DNA of 9,514 bases from an uncultured Bacteroidales bacterium (GTDB lineage Bacteria > Bacteroidota > Bacteroidia > Bacteroidales > P3). Where the stretch lies: assembly GCA_947177315.1 (NCBI GenBank), contig CAMWTX010000050.1, positions 1 through 9,514 on the forward strand, written 5' to 3'. Below are positions 1 through 7,361 of this stretch, piece after piece (position 1 is the stretch's first letter; every line of letters begins with the position of its first letter). The notes under the pieces were generated by a model, which made no database searches, was not told the DNA's origin, and was given only the letters and a program-made list of their open reading frames with translations. The translations under genes were made by a program, and so were the position numbers.

Positions 1-779
1 ACCAGAAACTGGCCGAACTGGATCCCGTTTCGCTCAAGAACGCGCACGATGCCGCCCTTTCCACGCTCCAACAGGCCAAAGATGCCTATAAACGCTATGA
101 ACAGCTTCACAAAAAAGGCAGCCTTACCGAAATACAGTGGACGGAAGTGCAGACCAAGCTGCAACAGGCTTCCGCCATGGAAGGCATCGCCCGCAAGAAC
201 CTGGAGAACGCGGTGCTCAAGGCTCCTTTCGACGGCATCATCGCCGACAAGAAGATAGAAACGGGAGTTACCGTTCTGCCGGGAGCTCCGGTCATGAAAA
301 TCGTAACCATCGACCGGGTAAACGTAAAGATTCCCGTACCGGAAAACGAAATTGCCGATACCCGTATCGGTCAGGATGCCTCCATTGTGGTGCCGGCCTT
401 GAAGAACAAGAAATTTTCGGGAAAGATCAGCGAAAAGAGCGTTACCGCCAATCCGATTTCGCGTACCTACAACGTTAAGATATCCATTGAGAATCCGGAT
501 CACGAGCTGATGCCCGGCATGGTATGCAAGGTGGATATCCGGGACGAAAACAACCACCTTGCCGGCATCGTGATTCCCAACTCTTGCGTGCAGATAGACT
601 ATGCCGGACAGGCCTTCGTTTGGCTGGTGCGCAACGGCATGGCCACCAAACGCATCATTACCGTGGGCGGACTCACCGAAAACGGCACCTTGGTGACCAA
701 CGGTCTGGACGGCGGTGAAAAACTGATTGTGGAAGGCTCGCAGAAAGTGAGCGAAGGTTCCAACGTAATCGAAAAATAA
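1..779 (+). CDS. RND efflux periplasmic adaptor subunit (membrane fusion protein), 5'-truncated by window edge
   Basis: This is the C-terminal part of a periplasmic adaptor that links an RND pump to its outer-membrane channel. The frame is open from base 3 with no start in view, giving 258 visible residues; the signal peptide and first half lie outside the window. Residues 1 to about 60 are rich in Ala, Gln, Lys and Leu, fitting the descending arm of the alpha-helical hairpin. Next comes the second half of the lipoyl/barrel-sandwich domain, with the typical stretch LKAPFDGIIADKKIETG (about residues 75-91). The beta-barrel domain follows (NVKIPVPENEIADTRIG) with a typical MPGMVCKVDI segment, then a membrane-proximal domain ending in VEGSQKVSEGSNVIEK. 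It stops 3 bases before the RND permease, so the two are surely co-transcribed. Which subfamily (AcrA-, MexA- or CzcB-like) cannot be decided from this fragment. Confidence 0.93.
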   Translation, partial: QKLAELDPVSLKNAHDAALSTLQQAKDAYKRYEQLHKKGSLTEIQWTEVQTKLQQASAMEGIARKNLENAVLKAPFDGIIADKKIETGVTVLPGAPVMKIVTIDRVNVKIPVPENEIADTRIGQDASIVVPALKNKKFSGKISEKSVTANPISRTYNVKISIENPDHELMPGMVCKVDIRDENNHLAGIVIPNSCVQIDYAGQAFVWLVRNGMATKRIITVGGLTENGTLVTNGLDGGEKLIVEGSQKVSEGSNVIEK

Positions 780-782
780 GCC

Positions 783-3700
783 ATGAAAAAAGGAGGCGTT
801 ATAGAATGGGCCATGAGCCACCGCCAAATCGTGATTTTAGTGGTGGTGCTCATGATGATTTTCGGGGCGTATTCGCTCAAAATCATGCCCAAACAGGAAT
901 TTCCGGGCTTTACGATACGCCAAGGCGTGGTGGTGGCCGTGTATCCGGGCACCACTTCGGCCCAAATCGAGGCACAGTTGGCAAAACCGCTGGAAAATTT
1001 CATCTTCTCCTACAAGGAGGTGGACAAAGAGGGTACATATACCATGTGCCGCGACGGCATGGCGGTGGTGATGCTGCGCCTGAACGAAACCATCGGCACG
1101 GCGGAGAAGAACGATTTCTGGGCCAAGTTCAAGCATGGCTTGCAAACGTTCAAGACCAAGTTGCCGCAAGGGGTGCTGGCCTTGCTGGCGATGGACGACT
1201 TCGGCGAAACCTCTTCCTTGCTCTACACCCTGTCTTCTACCGACAAGACTTACCGCGAACTGGACGAATACCTGGATGCCCTGGAGGAGAAACTGCGCAA
1301 TATCGAAGCCATCAGCAAGATAAGCCGTGTCGGTTCGCAATCCGAACAACTGACGGTATATCTGGACCAAGCCAAGCTGGCGCATTACGGCATGGGGATG
1401 CCTACCCTTTCGGCGCGCCTGTTCTCGCAAGGATTCACCACGCTGAGCGGCAAGGTGGAAAACGCGGCTTTCGTGGCTCCCATCCATATCTCCCAATCGT
1501 TCGCTTCCGAAAGGGATATCGCCGAACAGATCGTATATGCCGACCCGCTGGGAAATGTGGTGCGGCTCAAAGACGTGGCGCGCATCGAACGGGAATACGC
1601 CCACCCCTCCTCGTATATCGAAACGGACGGCGCCAAATGCGTGCTGATGTCGATTGAACTGCGGCAGGGCTACAACATCGTGAAAATGGGGCGCGAGGCC
1701 AAGAAAATCATTGCCGGATACCAAAGCCAGCTACCGCCCGACGTAAAGTTTTCGTGCGTGACAGACCAAAGCCATGTGGTGCGGGAATCGGTGGTGAATT
1801 TCTTGCGCGAGCTGCTTATCGCCATTCTGGCGGTGGTGCTGGTGGTCGTGCTGCTGATGCCGCTGCGCATGGCGATGGTCTCGGCCGTTACGATTCCCAT
1901 CACCATCTTTATGAGCCTGGGCGTGTTCTTTCTCTGCGGCATCGAACTCAACACGGTTACCCTGGCGGCCTTGATCGTTACCTTGGGCATGATTGTGGAT
2001 AACTCGGTGGTTATCGTTGACTGCTATATGGAACGCTTGGACGAGGGCGTTCCCCGTTGGCAGGCATCGGCAAGCAGCGCGAGGGAGTTCTTTATCTCCA
2101 TCCTGAGCGCGACCCTGGCCATCAGCATCACCTTCATTCCATTCCTGTTCACATTCAAGGGAATGTTCAAGGACTTTATCCTGTCTTTTCCCTGGGCCAT
2201 CATCATTACCCTGGGGCTGTCTTTGTTGGTGGCGGTGCTGTTGGTGCCCTACCTGCAATACCGCTTTATCCGCAAGGGGCTGCAACAGGCGGCTGCCGAA
2301 AGGAAAAAACAGCGCAAGTCGTTTCTGGATATCGTGCAGAAGCATTACGAAAGGTTGCTGGCCGGCTGTTTCAAACGCCCCGGCCTGACCTTGGGCGTAG
2401 GCTTTCTCTCGGTGGCGCTTGGCTTTTTTATCATGACACGCCTGCCCCAACGGCTTTTCCCCACGGCGGAGCGCAACCAGTTCGCCGTTGAATTCTACCT
2501 GCCTTCCGGAACCGCGCTCGAAACCACGGCACATATCGCCGACAGCATGGAGAACATTCTCAAAGCCGACCCGCGCGTGGCTTCCATCACCAAGTTCGTG
2601 GGAAGCGGCTCGCCCCGGTTCCATACCACCTATGCGCCTCAAATCGGAGGCAGCAACTTTGCCCAGTTTATCGTCAACACCGTGAATCCAAAGGCTACCG
2701 AACAACTGTTGGACGAATATGCCAACCGCTACACCGATTATTTTCCGCTGGCGCAGATCCGCTTCAAGCAGATGGACTATTCGGAAGCCGCCAGTCCGAT
2801 CGAGGTTCGTTTGAGCGGCAACGATTTGGGCGAATTAAAGAAACTGGCCGACAGCATCACGCTGATTATGCGCCATACCGAAGGGCTCTGCATGGTGCGC
2901 CAGTCTTGCGACGGTTCGCTGCCGGGCATCAATGTAGATATCAACAAGGACGAAGCCAACCGCCTGGGCATCAACAAGACCTTGCTTTCGGCCACCATCG
3001 CGCTGCAGATGGGCGACGGGGTGCCCATCACCACGCTCTGGGACGGCGACTATCCGATTAAAGTGGTCATCAAGTCGGACCGCGACCACCCGGCCAACCT
3101 GACCGACGTCAACAATGGATTTCTGCCCACCCTGATAGGCGGACAGCCCGTTCCCCTGCGGCAGGTGGCCCATATCAGCCCCGACTGGACAGACGGCAAC
3201 ATCGTGCACAAGAACGGCGTGCGCACGCTTACCGTTTCGGCCGACGTGGTGCGCGGCTACAACACCAACAACCGCACCAACGCAGTAGATAGGCAGCTCC
3301 AACAGCTCGATATTCCCGAGGGTATCTCCGTTTCTTACGGAGGCGCGCGCGAAATAGACCAGAACAATATTCCGCGCATTCTCAGCGGGCTCTGCATCGC
3401 CATTGCCATCATCTTCTTTATCCTGCTGTTCCATTTCAAGCAGATCAATATGGCCTTGCTGGTGCTTTGCTCCATCGCCCTGTGTGTTTTCGGAGGCTTC
3501 TTCGGACTGTGGATATTGAACAAGGACTTCAGCCTTACCGCCATTCTCGGCTTTGTTTCGCTGATGGGGATTCTGGTGCGCAACGGCATCATCATGCTCG
3601 ATTACGCGCAACAGCTGCGGATCCACGAGGGCATGAGCGTCTATGAGGCCGCCGTACATTCGGCCAAACGGCGTATGCGGCCCATCTTCCTCACTTCGGC

Positions 3701-3902
3701 GGCAGCCTCGATGGGGGTTGTGCCCATGATTCTGGGCGGCAGCGGACTTTGGTCGCCGATGGGGGCGGTCATCTGCTTCGGTTCGCTTATCTCGATGGTT
3801 TTGGTGGTTACCGTGCTGCCCGTTTCTTACTGGCTGGTTTTTCGCCGCATCGACAAAGACTCCTCCACGCAAACGGTTTCCACGGCTTTAAATATGAACT
3901 AA
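783..3902 (+). CDS. Efflux RND transporter permease subunit (AcrB/HAE-type superfamily)
   Basis: Inner-membrane proton antiporter of a tripartite pump; 1039 residues is the usual full length for the family. The RND architecture is visible: TM1 (about 13-32), a large periplasmic porter loop, TM2-TM6 (about 340-500), TM7 (about 532-553), a second porter loop, and TM8-TM12 (about 868-1022). Proton-relay positions can be aligned by eye with AcrB. The TM4 motif GMIVDNSVVIVD gives D406-N407 where AcrB has D407-D408. The TM10 motif LVRNGIIMLDYA gives R933 where AcrB has K940. The TM11 motif RPIFLTS gives R966 and T971, matching AcrB R971 and T978. The VDN form is common in divergent RND pumps, so the protein should be active. 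The start ATG is 3 bases after the adaptor stop, and the outer-membrane gene starts 1 base after this stop. The substrate (drug, metal, lipid or other) is not readable from sequence. Confidence 0.96.
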   Translation: MKKGGVIEWAMSHRQIVILVVVLMMIFGAYSLKIMPKQEFPGFTIRQGVVVAVYPGTTSAQIEAQLAKPLENFIFSYKEVDKEGTYTMCRDGMAVVMLRLNETIGTAEKNDFWAKFKHGLQTFKTKLPQGVLALLAMDDFGETSSLLYTLSSTDKTYRELDEYLDALEEKLRNIEAISKISRVGSQSEQLTVYLDQAKLAHYGMGMPTLSARLFSQGFTTLSGKVENAAFVAPIHISQSFASERDIAEQIVYADPLGNVVRLKDVARIEREYAHPSSYIETDGAKCVLMSIELRQGYNIVKMGREAKKIIAGYQSQLPPDVKFSCVTDQSHVVRESVVNFLRELLIAILAVVLVVVLLMPLRMAMVSAVTIPITIFMSLGVFFLCGIELNTVTLAALIVTLGMIVDNSVVIVDCYMERLDEGVPRWQASASSAREFFISILSATLAISITFIPFLFTFKGMFKDFILSFPWAIIITLGLSLLVAVLLVPYLQYRFIRKGLQQAAAERKKQRKSFLDIVQKHYERLLAGCFKRPGLTLGVGFLSVALGFFIMTRLPQRLFPTAERNQFAVEFYLPSGTALETTAHIADSMENILKADPRVASITKFVGSGSPRFHTTYAPQIGGSNFAQFIVNTVNPKATEQLLDEYANRYTDYFPLAQIRFKQMDYSEAASPIEVRLSGNDLGELKKLADSITLIMRHTEGLCMVRQSCDGSLPGINVDINKDEANRLGINKTLLSATIALQMGDGVPITTLWDGDYPIKVVIKSDRDHPANLTDVNNGFLPTLIGGQPVPLRQVAHISPDWTDGNIVHKNGVRTLTVSADVVRGYNTNNRTNAVDRQLQQLDIPEGISVSYGGAREIDQNNIPRILSGLCIAIAIIFFILLFHFKQINMALLVLCSIALCVFGGFFGLWILNKDFSLTAILGFVSLMGILVRNGIIMLDYAQQLRIHEGMSVYEAAVHSAKRRMRPIFLTSAAASMGVVPMILGGSGLWSPMGAVICFGSLISMVLVVTVLPVSYWLVFRRIDKDSSTQTVSTALNMN

Positions 3903-3903
3903 G

Positions 3904-5493
3904 ATGAAAAAAAGAATCATCATATCCGGATTGGCAACGACCCTGTTCGCCTGTTCCCTCTGTGCCAAACCCCGCCAACTTTCGCTGCAGGAATGCCAGG
4001 AACTTGCCTTGGCCAATAACGTAAAGATGAAAAACGCGCGATTGGAGGCAGACATGGCCAAAGCCGACCGCCAGGCCAATATCGCCAATTTCTTTCCTTC
4101 CGTCCAGGCCACCGGCATCGGCTTTATCGCCGACAAAGGCATGCTGGGTGGAGAACTGGGCGATTTCGTGAACCTGCCCACCATTCCTACGCTCTCGCCC
4201 GAGTTTATAGGCGGCCTGCCGCCTTCGGTGCAGGAGCTGCTTTCCGAAATCATGAGCCAAGGAAAGTTAGGCGAGCTTATGCAGGGCATCGATAACTTCA
4301 ACAACCTCGGCCACCAACAGGTGGAGGTGCTCGACAAAGGGCTGGGGGCTTCCGTTACCGCCGTGCAGCCGGTGTTCATGGGCATGCAGATCATCAATGC
4401 GCAGAAGCTTTACAAGGTGGGCGAACAGGTAAAGACCTACCAGTTGCAGCAAAGCCACGATGAAGTACTGCTGACCGTGGAGAAATACTACCGCCAGCTG
4501 CTCAACCTGCGTGAAAAGGAAAAGACGGTGATGAGCATGGACAGCCTACTCGGCCATCTGAGCGGCGATGTGGCGGAAGCCGTTTCGGCAGGCGTAAAGA
4601 GCCGCAACGACCAGCTGCAGGTAACGCTCAAATCCAACCAGGCCAAAAGCGGGCTTATCCAGGTACGGAACGGCATCAGCCTTACCAAGATGGTGCTGGG
4701 GCAATACATCGGCATGGCGGTAGATAGCTTCGACATCGTTACGCTCGATGAAGACCTTCTGGTTTCTCCACAGGCCTACCGCACCGACCATCAGGCGGCG
4801 CTGAGCAACAACCTCAACTTCCGCATGCTCGAAAAAAGCGTGGAAGCCTCGCGCCTGCGCAAACGCCTCGCCTTAGGGGAAAACCTGCCCAACGTCATGG
4901 TGGGCGGCGGATTCGCCTATCACAACTTTTTGAACAACGTGAACCGTTCGTTCTGGTTCGGGACGGCGGCGGTACATGTGCCTATTTCCAAATGGTGGGG
5001 CGGCGGCCTGAAAATAAAGAAGGCGAACCTTGCGTTGCAGGCTGCCGAAAATACACGCGACAACGCGGGGGAACTCCTATCGGTGCAGATGCAGCAGCTC
5101 TACAACCAATTGGAGGAATACTACAACCAGGTGGAAATCTCCCGGCTTTCGATTGAAACCGCCTCCGACAATTACCGTATGCAGCAGGATGCCTACCAGG
5201 CGGGAACAGCCACGATGACCGAACTGCTCAACGCCGAAAGCCTCCTGCACCAAAGCCGCGACCAATACGCCAACGACTACACCAACTATGTGCTCAAGCG
5301 TATGGAATACCTGCACGCCACGGGGCAATACCAATCGGGAGAAATGGTGATAGACCTGCAGAACGGCAAAATCATCAAGGCGGAAAAAGGAAAACCGAAA
5401 GTTGAAAAAGAACTTCCGAAAACCGAAAAAGAGCCTAAGGAAACCCTTCCCTCCCCCATCCGTGAAGCCAACGAGATTCCGGGAGGAAAGTAG
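3904..5493 (+). CDS. TolC/OprM-type outer membrane efflux protein
   Basis: Outer-membrane channel of the pump encoded by the two preceding genes; 529 residues. The N-terminus is an export signal (Lys/Arg start, hydrophobic 5-16). Cleavage after SLCA (residue 21) is plausible; Cys17 follows LFA and is a poor lipobox, so a lipoprotein is less likely. Two outer-membrane-efflux repeats are visible, each starting with a helix and a beta-hairpin. The first has LSLQECQELALANN then NFFPSVQATG; the second has LEKSVEASRLRKRLALGENLPN. Late conserved features include DAYQAGTATMTELLNAE (about 424-440). Between the first strand and LGASVTAVQPVF there is a long Gly/Pro-rich segment (about 73-146), probably an enlarged extracellular loop. 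The C-terminal tail (about 475-529) is unusually long, with Lys/Glu-Pro runs such as KPKVEKELPKTEKEPKE. The start ATG lies 1 base after the permease stop, so translation is probably coupled. Confidence 0.94.
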   Translation: MKKRIIISGLATTLFACSLCAKPRQLSLQECQELALANNVKMKNARLEADMAKADRQANIANFFPSVQATGIGFIADKGMLGGELGDFVNLPTIPTLSPEFIGGLPPSVQELLSEIMSQGKLGELMQGIDNFNNLGHQQVEVLDKGLGASVTAVQPVFMGMQIINAQKLYKVGEQVKTYQLQQSHDEVLLTVEKYYRQLLNLREKEKTVMSMDSLLGHLSGDVAEAVSAGVKSRNDQLQVTLKSNQAKSGLIQVRNGISLTKMVLGQYIGMAVDSFDIVTLDEDLLVSPQAYRTDHQAALSNNLNFRMLEKSVEASRLRKRLALGENLPNVMVGGGFAYHNFLNNVNRSFWFGTAAVHVPISKWWGGGLKIKKANLALQAAENTRDNAGELLSVQMQQLYNQLEEYYNQVEISRLSIETASDNYRMQQDAYQAGTATMTELLNAESLLHQSRDQYANDYTNYVLKRMEYLHATGQYQSGEMVIDLQNGKIIKAEKGKPKVEKELPKTEKEPKETLPSPIREANEIPGGK

Positions 5494-5509
5494 ATGCCGT
5501 TGTGCAACT

Positions 5510-5542
5510 TTTGGAATAGTGTCTAATTTTTGATTACTTTTG
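5510..5542 (+). promoter_or_regulatory. Bacteroides-type promoter for the 63-residue membrane protein gene
   Basis: TACTTTTG (5535-5542) matches the TAnnTTTG -7 consensus of the Bacteroidota housekeeping sigma factor. A TTTG (5510-5513) lies 21 bases upstream as the -33 element. Transcription should begin near 5549, about 16 bases before the ATG at 5565. The 71-base gap after the efflux operon shows no convincing terminator, so some read-through is possible. Confidence 0.6.
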
Positions 5543-5564
5543 AAAAACCAAATAACTAAAAACC

Positions 5565-5756
5565 ATGAAAAAGAAAGTTCTAATATGGTTTTTTGCCCTC
5601 ATTGCCGGCTTCCTTGCAGGTATTTCAGTTGAGTATTTTATCTGGGATACTCCCGTGAAAGAATCAATTATCCCTTTGCTGTGCGCAGATGTGATTCTAT
5701 TCATCGTGTTATTCCTGTTTGACCGAAGAGAACTCAAGAAGAAAGCGCAATCGTAA
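5565..5756 (+). CDS. Small two-helix membrane protein, unknown function
   Basis: A 63-residue protein that I do not recognise as a named family. It has a short basic start (MKKKVLIW), a first hydrophobic helix (about 5-21), a short polar loop with WDTPVKES, a second hydrophobic helix (about 36-54, IIPLLCADVILFIVLFLF) and a basic tail (DRRELKKKAQS). By the positive-inside rule both ends should be cytoplasmic, giving a hairpin topology. The ATG is preceded by an A-rich leader and a good Bacteroides-type promoter at 5510-5542, which argues that it is a real, separately expressed gene. It is more AT-rich than its neighbours. Nothing ties it to the efflux pump except position. It could be a small accessory membrane protein or a lineage-specific peptide; no function is claimed. 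Confidence 0.7.
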   Translation: MKKKVLIWFFALIAGFLAGISVEYFIWDTPVKESIIPLLCADVILFIVLFLFDRRELKKKAQS

Positions 5757-5784
5757 GATAATTTGCCCTCTTTAAGCACTACCA

Positions 5785-5816
5785 TTTGACAAAACCGAAT
5801 TATGAAGTTAACTTTG
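5785..5816 (+). promoter_or_regulatory. Bacteroides-type promoter for the DUF4831-like gene
   Basis: TAACTTTG (5809-5816) is an exact TAnnTTTG -7 match, with TTTG (5785-5788) 20 bases upstream. The predicted transcription start, near 5823, lies downstream of the TTG at 5821. That codon therefore cannot be the translation start, and the ATG at 5839 is favoured. Confidence 0.7.
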
Positions 5817-5838
5817 GCGTTTGTACAATTGTAGTTAT

Positions 5839-7047
5839 ATGAAACGTAAAATTTTGTCGGCTACCGCTGCGCTTGTTTTATTGTTGCAAGCTTCCATGTC
5901 TCAATACGCCGTTTACCCGGCTTCGGCGCGCTTGGCCAAACCCGCTGAAAACGCGCTCTTTTACAGTCTGCCCCAAAATTCCTACCGTCTGACCGTCGAA
6001 ATCGAGGAAACCATACAGGAACGCGGCGTTTACAGCGATTACGCCGAAAAGATGCTCAAACTACCCGCCATCAAGGAAAACACGGTCAGTTATAAAATCA
6101 AACATGTCGGCATCAAAACCTTGGCCTATCCCGACCCCAAGCAGGTTTATGGCGTTCAAGGCAATGACCTGCCGGCGCTGCGCCTGAGCCCCGACGGAAT
6201 CCTGTTAGGTGTCAATATGGTTGAACACCACATGTCCGGCGGCGACCGGCCTTGTCAAGGCGGAGACAAAGATAGGCATCACAAGCCCCACGCCCCGGCG
6301 GAAGAGCCGCAGGCCGACGAAAGTAAACCGGTAACCGCCCTAAAAGTGGCCGATCTCAATATCCGCCAGAAATTCGACACCATTGTTCGCCGCTACCAAA
6401 CCGACACGAACACCGTTATCGAAAAGGTGCTGCGCCCCGTAGTGGATGAAAAGAGCCTTGCCGAACAGGCGCGCAAGATGGCCGACCTTATATTCAAGAT
6501 ACAGGCCGCCAAGGCGGATTTGATTTCAGGATTGCAGGAAGTGGCCTATCCGGCAGGAACGATGGAGTTCATGTACAAGCAAATGGAGCGGAACGAGCGC
6601 AATTATCTGGAATGCTTTACAGGAACTGTCCGCAAGCAAACGGTTTCTTATTCGTTTGACATCACGCCCGAGGAAGGCGTTCTGGAATATCCCGTAGCCG
6701 TGTTCAGTTCCGAACTGGGCATTGAACCTGCCGATGCGGAAGAACTTTTGGAAAACCATCTTGTGTTCAGGCTCTCGTTGCTGCCCTTTGTGGGAGCGGA
6801 AGCCGCCGGATTCCAGAAAGCGAACACAATCAAAGACAAGCCCGGCGGTTTTTATTACCGTATGCCGCGCAAGGCCACGGCGAGCATCGTTTACGGCGGC
6901 AAGGAAATCGAAAGCCGGGATGTGTTCGTGGCTCAATGGGGAAAAGTGTTCCAATTGCCGGTACGCAACCACTACCGCCTGCGTCTGGACGGCAAGAACG
7001 GGGGGCTGATGTACTTCGGCCCTACCCAGGAAAAGGGAACGAAATAG
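5839..7047 (+). CDS. DUF4831 family protein, probably exported
   Basis: A 402-residue protein that I assign by remembered sequence pattern to DUF4831, a Bacteroidota family of unknown function. The N-terminus is a signal peptide (MKRK, then hydrophobic ILSATAALVLLLQASMS), with cleavage possible after ASMS or PASA, so it probably acts in the periplasm or outer envelope. Family-like segments are ERGVYSDYAEKMLKL and DPKQVYGV (N-terminal half), then the helical MADLIFKIQAAKADLISG, the NYLECFTG motif, GGFYYRMPRKA and FVAQWGKVFQLP near the end. Between the halves is a polar insert (about 128-167) with clustered His130, His131, His147, His148, His151 and Cys139, which might bind metal or simply be a linker. 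The ATG at 5839 is preferred over the in-frame TTG at 5821 because the promoter would start transcription at about 5823. It is followed 9 bases later by the RHH-like gene, so the two form an operon. Confidence 0.82.
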   Translation: MKRKILSATAALVLLLQASMSQYAVYPASARLAKPAENALFYSLPQNSYRLTVEIEETIQERGVYSDYAEKMLKLPAIKENTVSYKIKHVGIKTLAYPDPKQVYGVQGNDLPALRLSPDGILLGVNMVEHHMSGGDRPCQGGDKDRHHKPHAPAEEPQADESKPVTALKVADLNIRQKFDTIVRRYQTDTNTVIEKVLRPVVDEKSLAEQARKMADLIFKIQAAKADLISGLQEVAYPAGTMEFMYKQMERNERNYLECFTGTVRKQTVSYSFDITPEEGVLEYPVAVFSSELGIEPADAEELLENHLVFRLSLLPFVGAEAAGFQKANTIKDKPGGFYYRMPRKATASIVYGGKEIESRDVFVAQWGKVFQLPVRNHYRLRLDGKNGGLMYFGPTQEKGTK

Positions 7048-7056
7048 AAAACAGCC

Positions 7057-7332
7057 ATGCCTGCCCGTAAACCTGCCCGAAAGGCAAAGAAAAAAGTAAA
7101 GTTCCGCCAATATTCTTTCCGCATCTCCGACACGGAAAAAGCGCGTTACGACCGTCTGTGCACTTATGAGCACATAGGCTTCAAGCAGTTGGTAAAAAAG
7201 GCGTTGCGCGCCTACTACCAACAGGCCGACCTGGAAGACCTCGACACCCAGCTCGAAAACCAACTGGACTTATTCGGCCCGGTGGACCTGTTCGGGCAAC
7301 CTATCAAGATGAAACGGGGAAAGAGAGGCTAA
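7057..7332 (+). CDS. Small basic ribbon-helix-helix-like protein with C-terminal QLDLF clamp-binding-like motif
   Basis: A 91-residue basic protein that I do not recognise as a named family. Residues 1-15 are Arg/Lys/Pro/Ala-rich. Residues about 16-55 look like a ribbon-helix-helix fold: a strand (KFRQYSFRIS), a first helix (DTEKARYDRLCTYEH), a turn at Gly41 and a second helix (FKQLVKKALRAYYQQ). That suggests a dimeric DNA-binding protein. After an acidic linker (DLEDLDTQLEN) comes Q69-L-D-L-F73, identical to the QL[S/D]LF consensus by which bacterial proteins bind the DNA polymerase III beta sliding clamp. A second DLFG (77-80) and a basic tail (KMKRGKRG) follow. It starts 9 bases after the DUF4831-like gene and shares its GC-rich composition, so it is probably co-transcribed core DNA. 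It could be a regulator or a DNA-maintenance accessory; the fold call is by eye. Confidence 0.72.
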   Translation: MPARKPARKAKKKVKFRQYSFRISDTEKARYDRLCTYEHIGFKQLVKKALRAYYQQADLEDLDTQLENQLDLFGPVDLFGQPIKMKRGKRG

Positions 7333-7361
7333 TGGGCCTCACACTCTTAACCCATTCTTTT
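7331..7361 (+). terminator. Weak candidate terminator at the convergent gene junction
   Basis: AATGGG (7331-7336) and CCCATT (7351-7356) form a 6-bp inverted repeat with a 14-base loop, followed by CTTTTCT. It overlaps the stop of the RHH-like gene and the 3' end of the leftward nuclease gene, which are only 6 bases apart. The loop is long and the T-run short, so this is a tentative call. Confidence 0.25.

Noticed and set aside
837..1724. Long open frame on the minus strand opposite the RND permease (also 1731-2705 and 2835-3872)
   Set aside because: These are shadows of the GC-rich permease gene: low-complexity His/Arg/Gln-rich translations without recognisable domains, while the sense strand encodes a full RND protein.
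5500..5513. GTTG-TG-CAAC followed by TTTT after the outer-membrane factor gene, as a terminator
   Set aside because: The arms are 4 bases with a 2-base loop, which cannot form a stable hairpin.
6526..7263. 245-codon minus-strand open frame opposite the DUF4831-like and RHH-like genes
   Set aside because: It runs antisense across two well-supported genes, has no promoter or domain signal, and is explained by codon bias.
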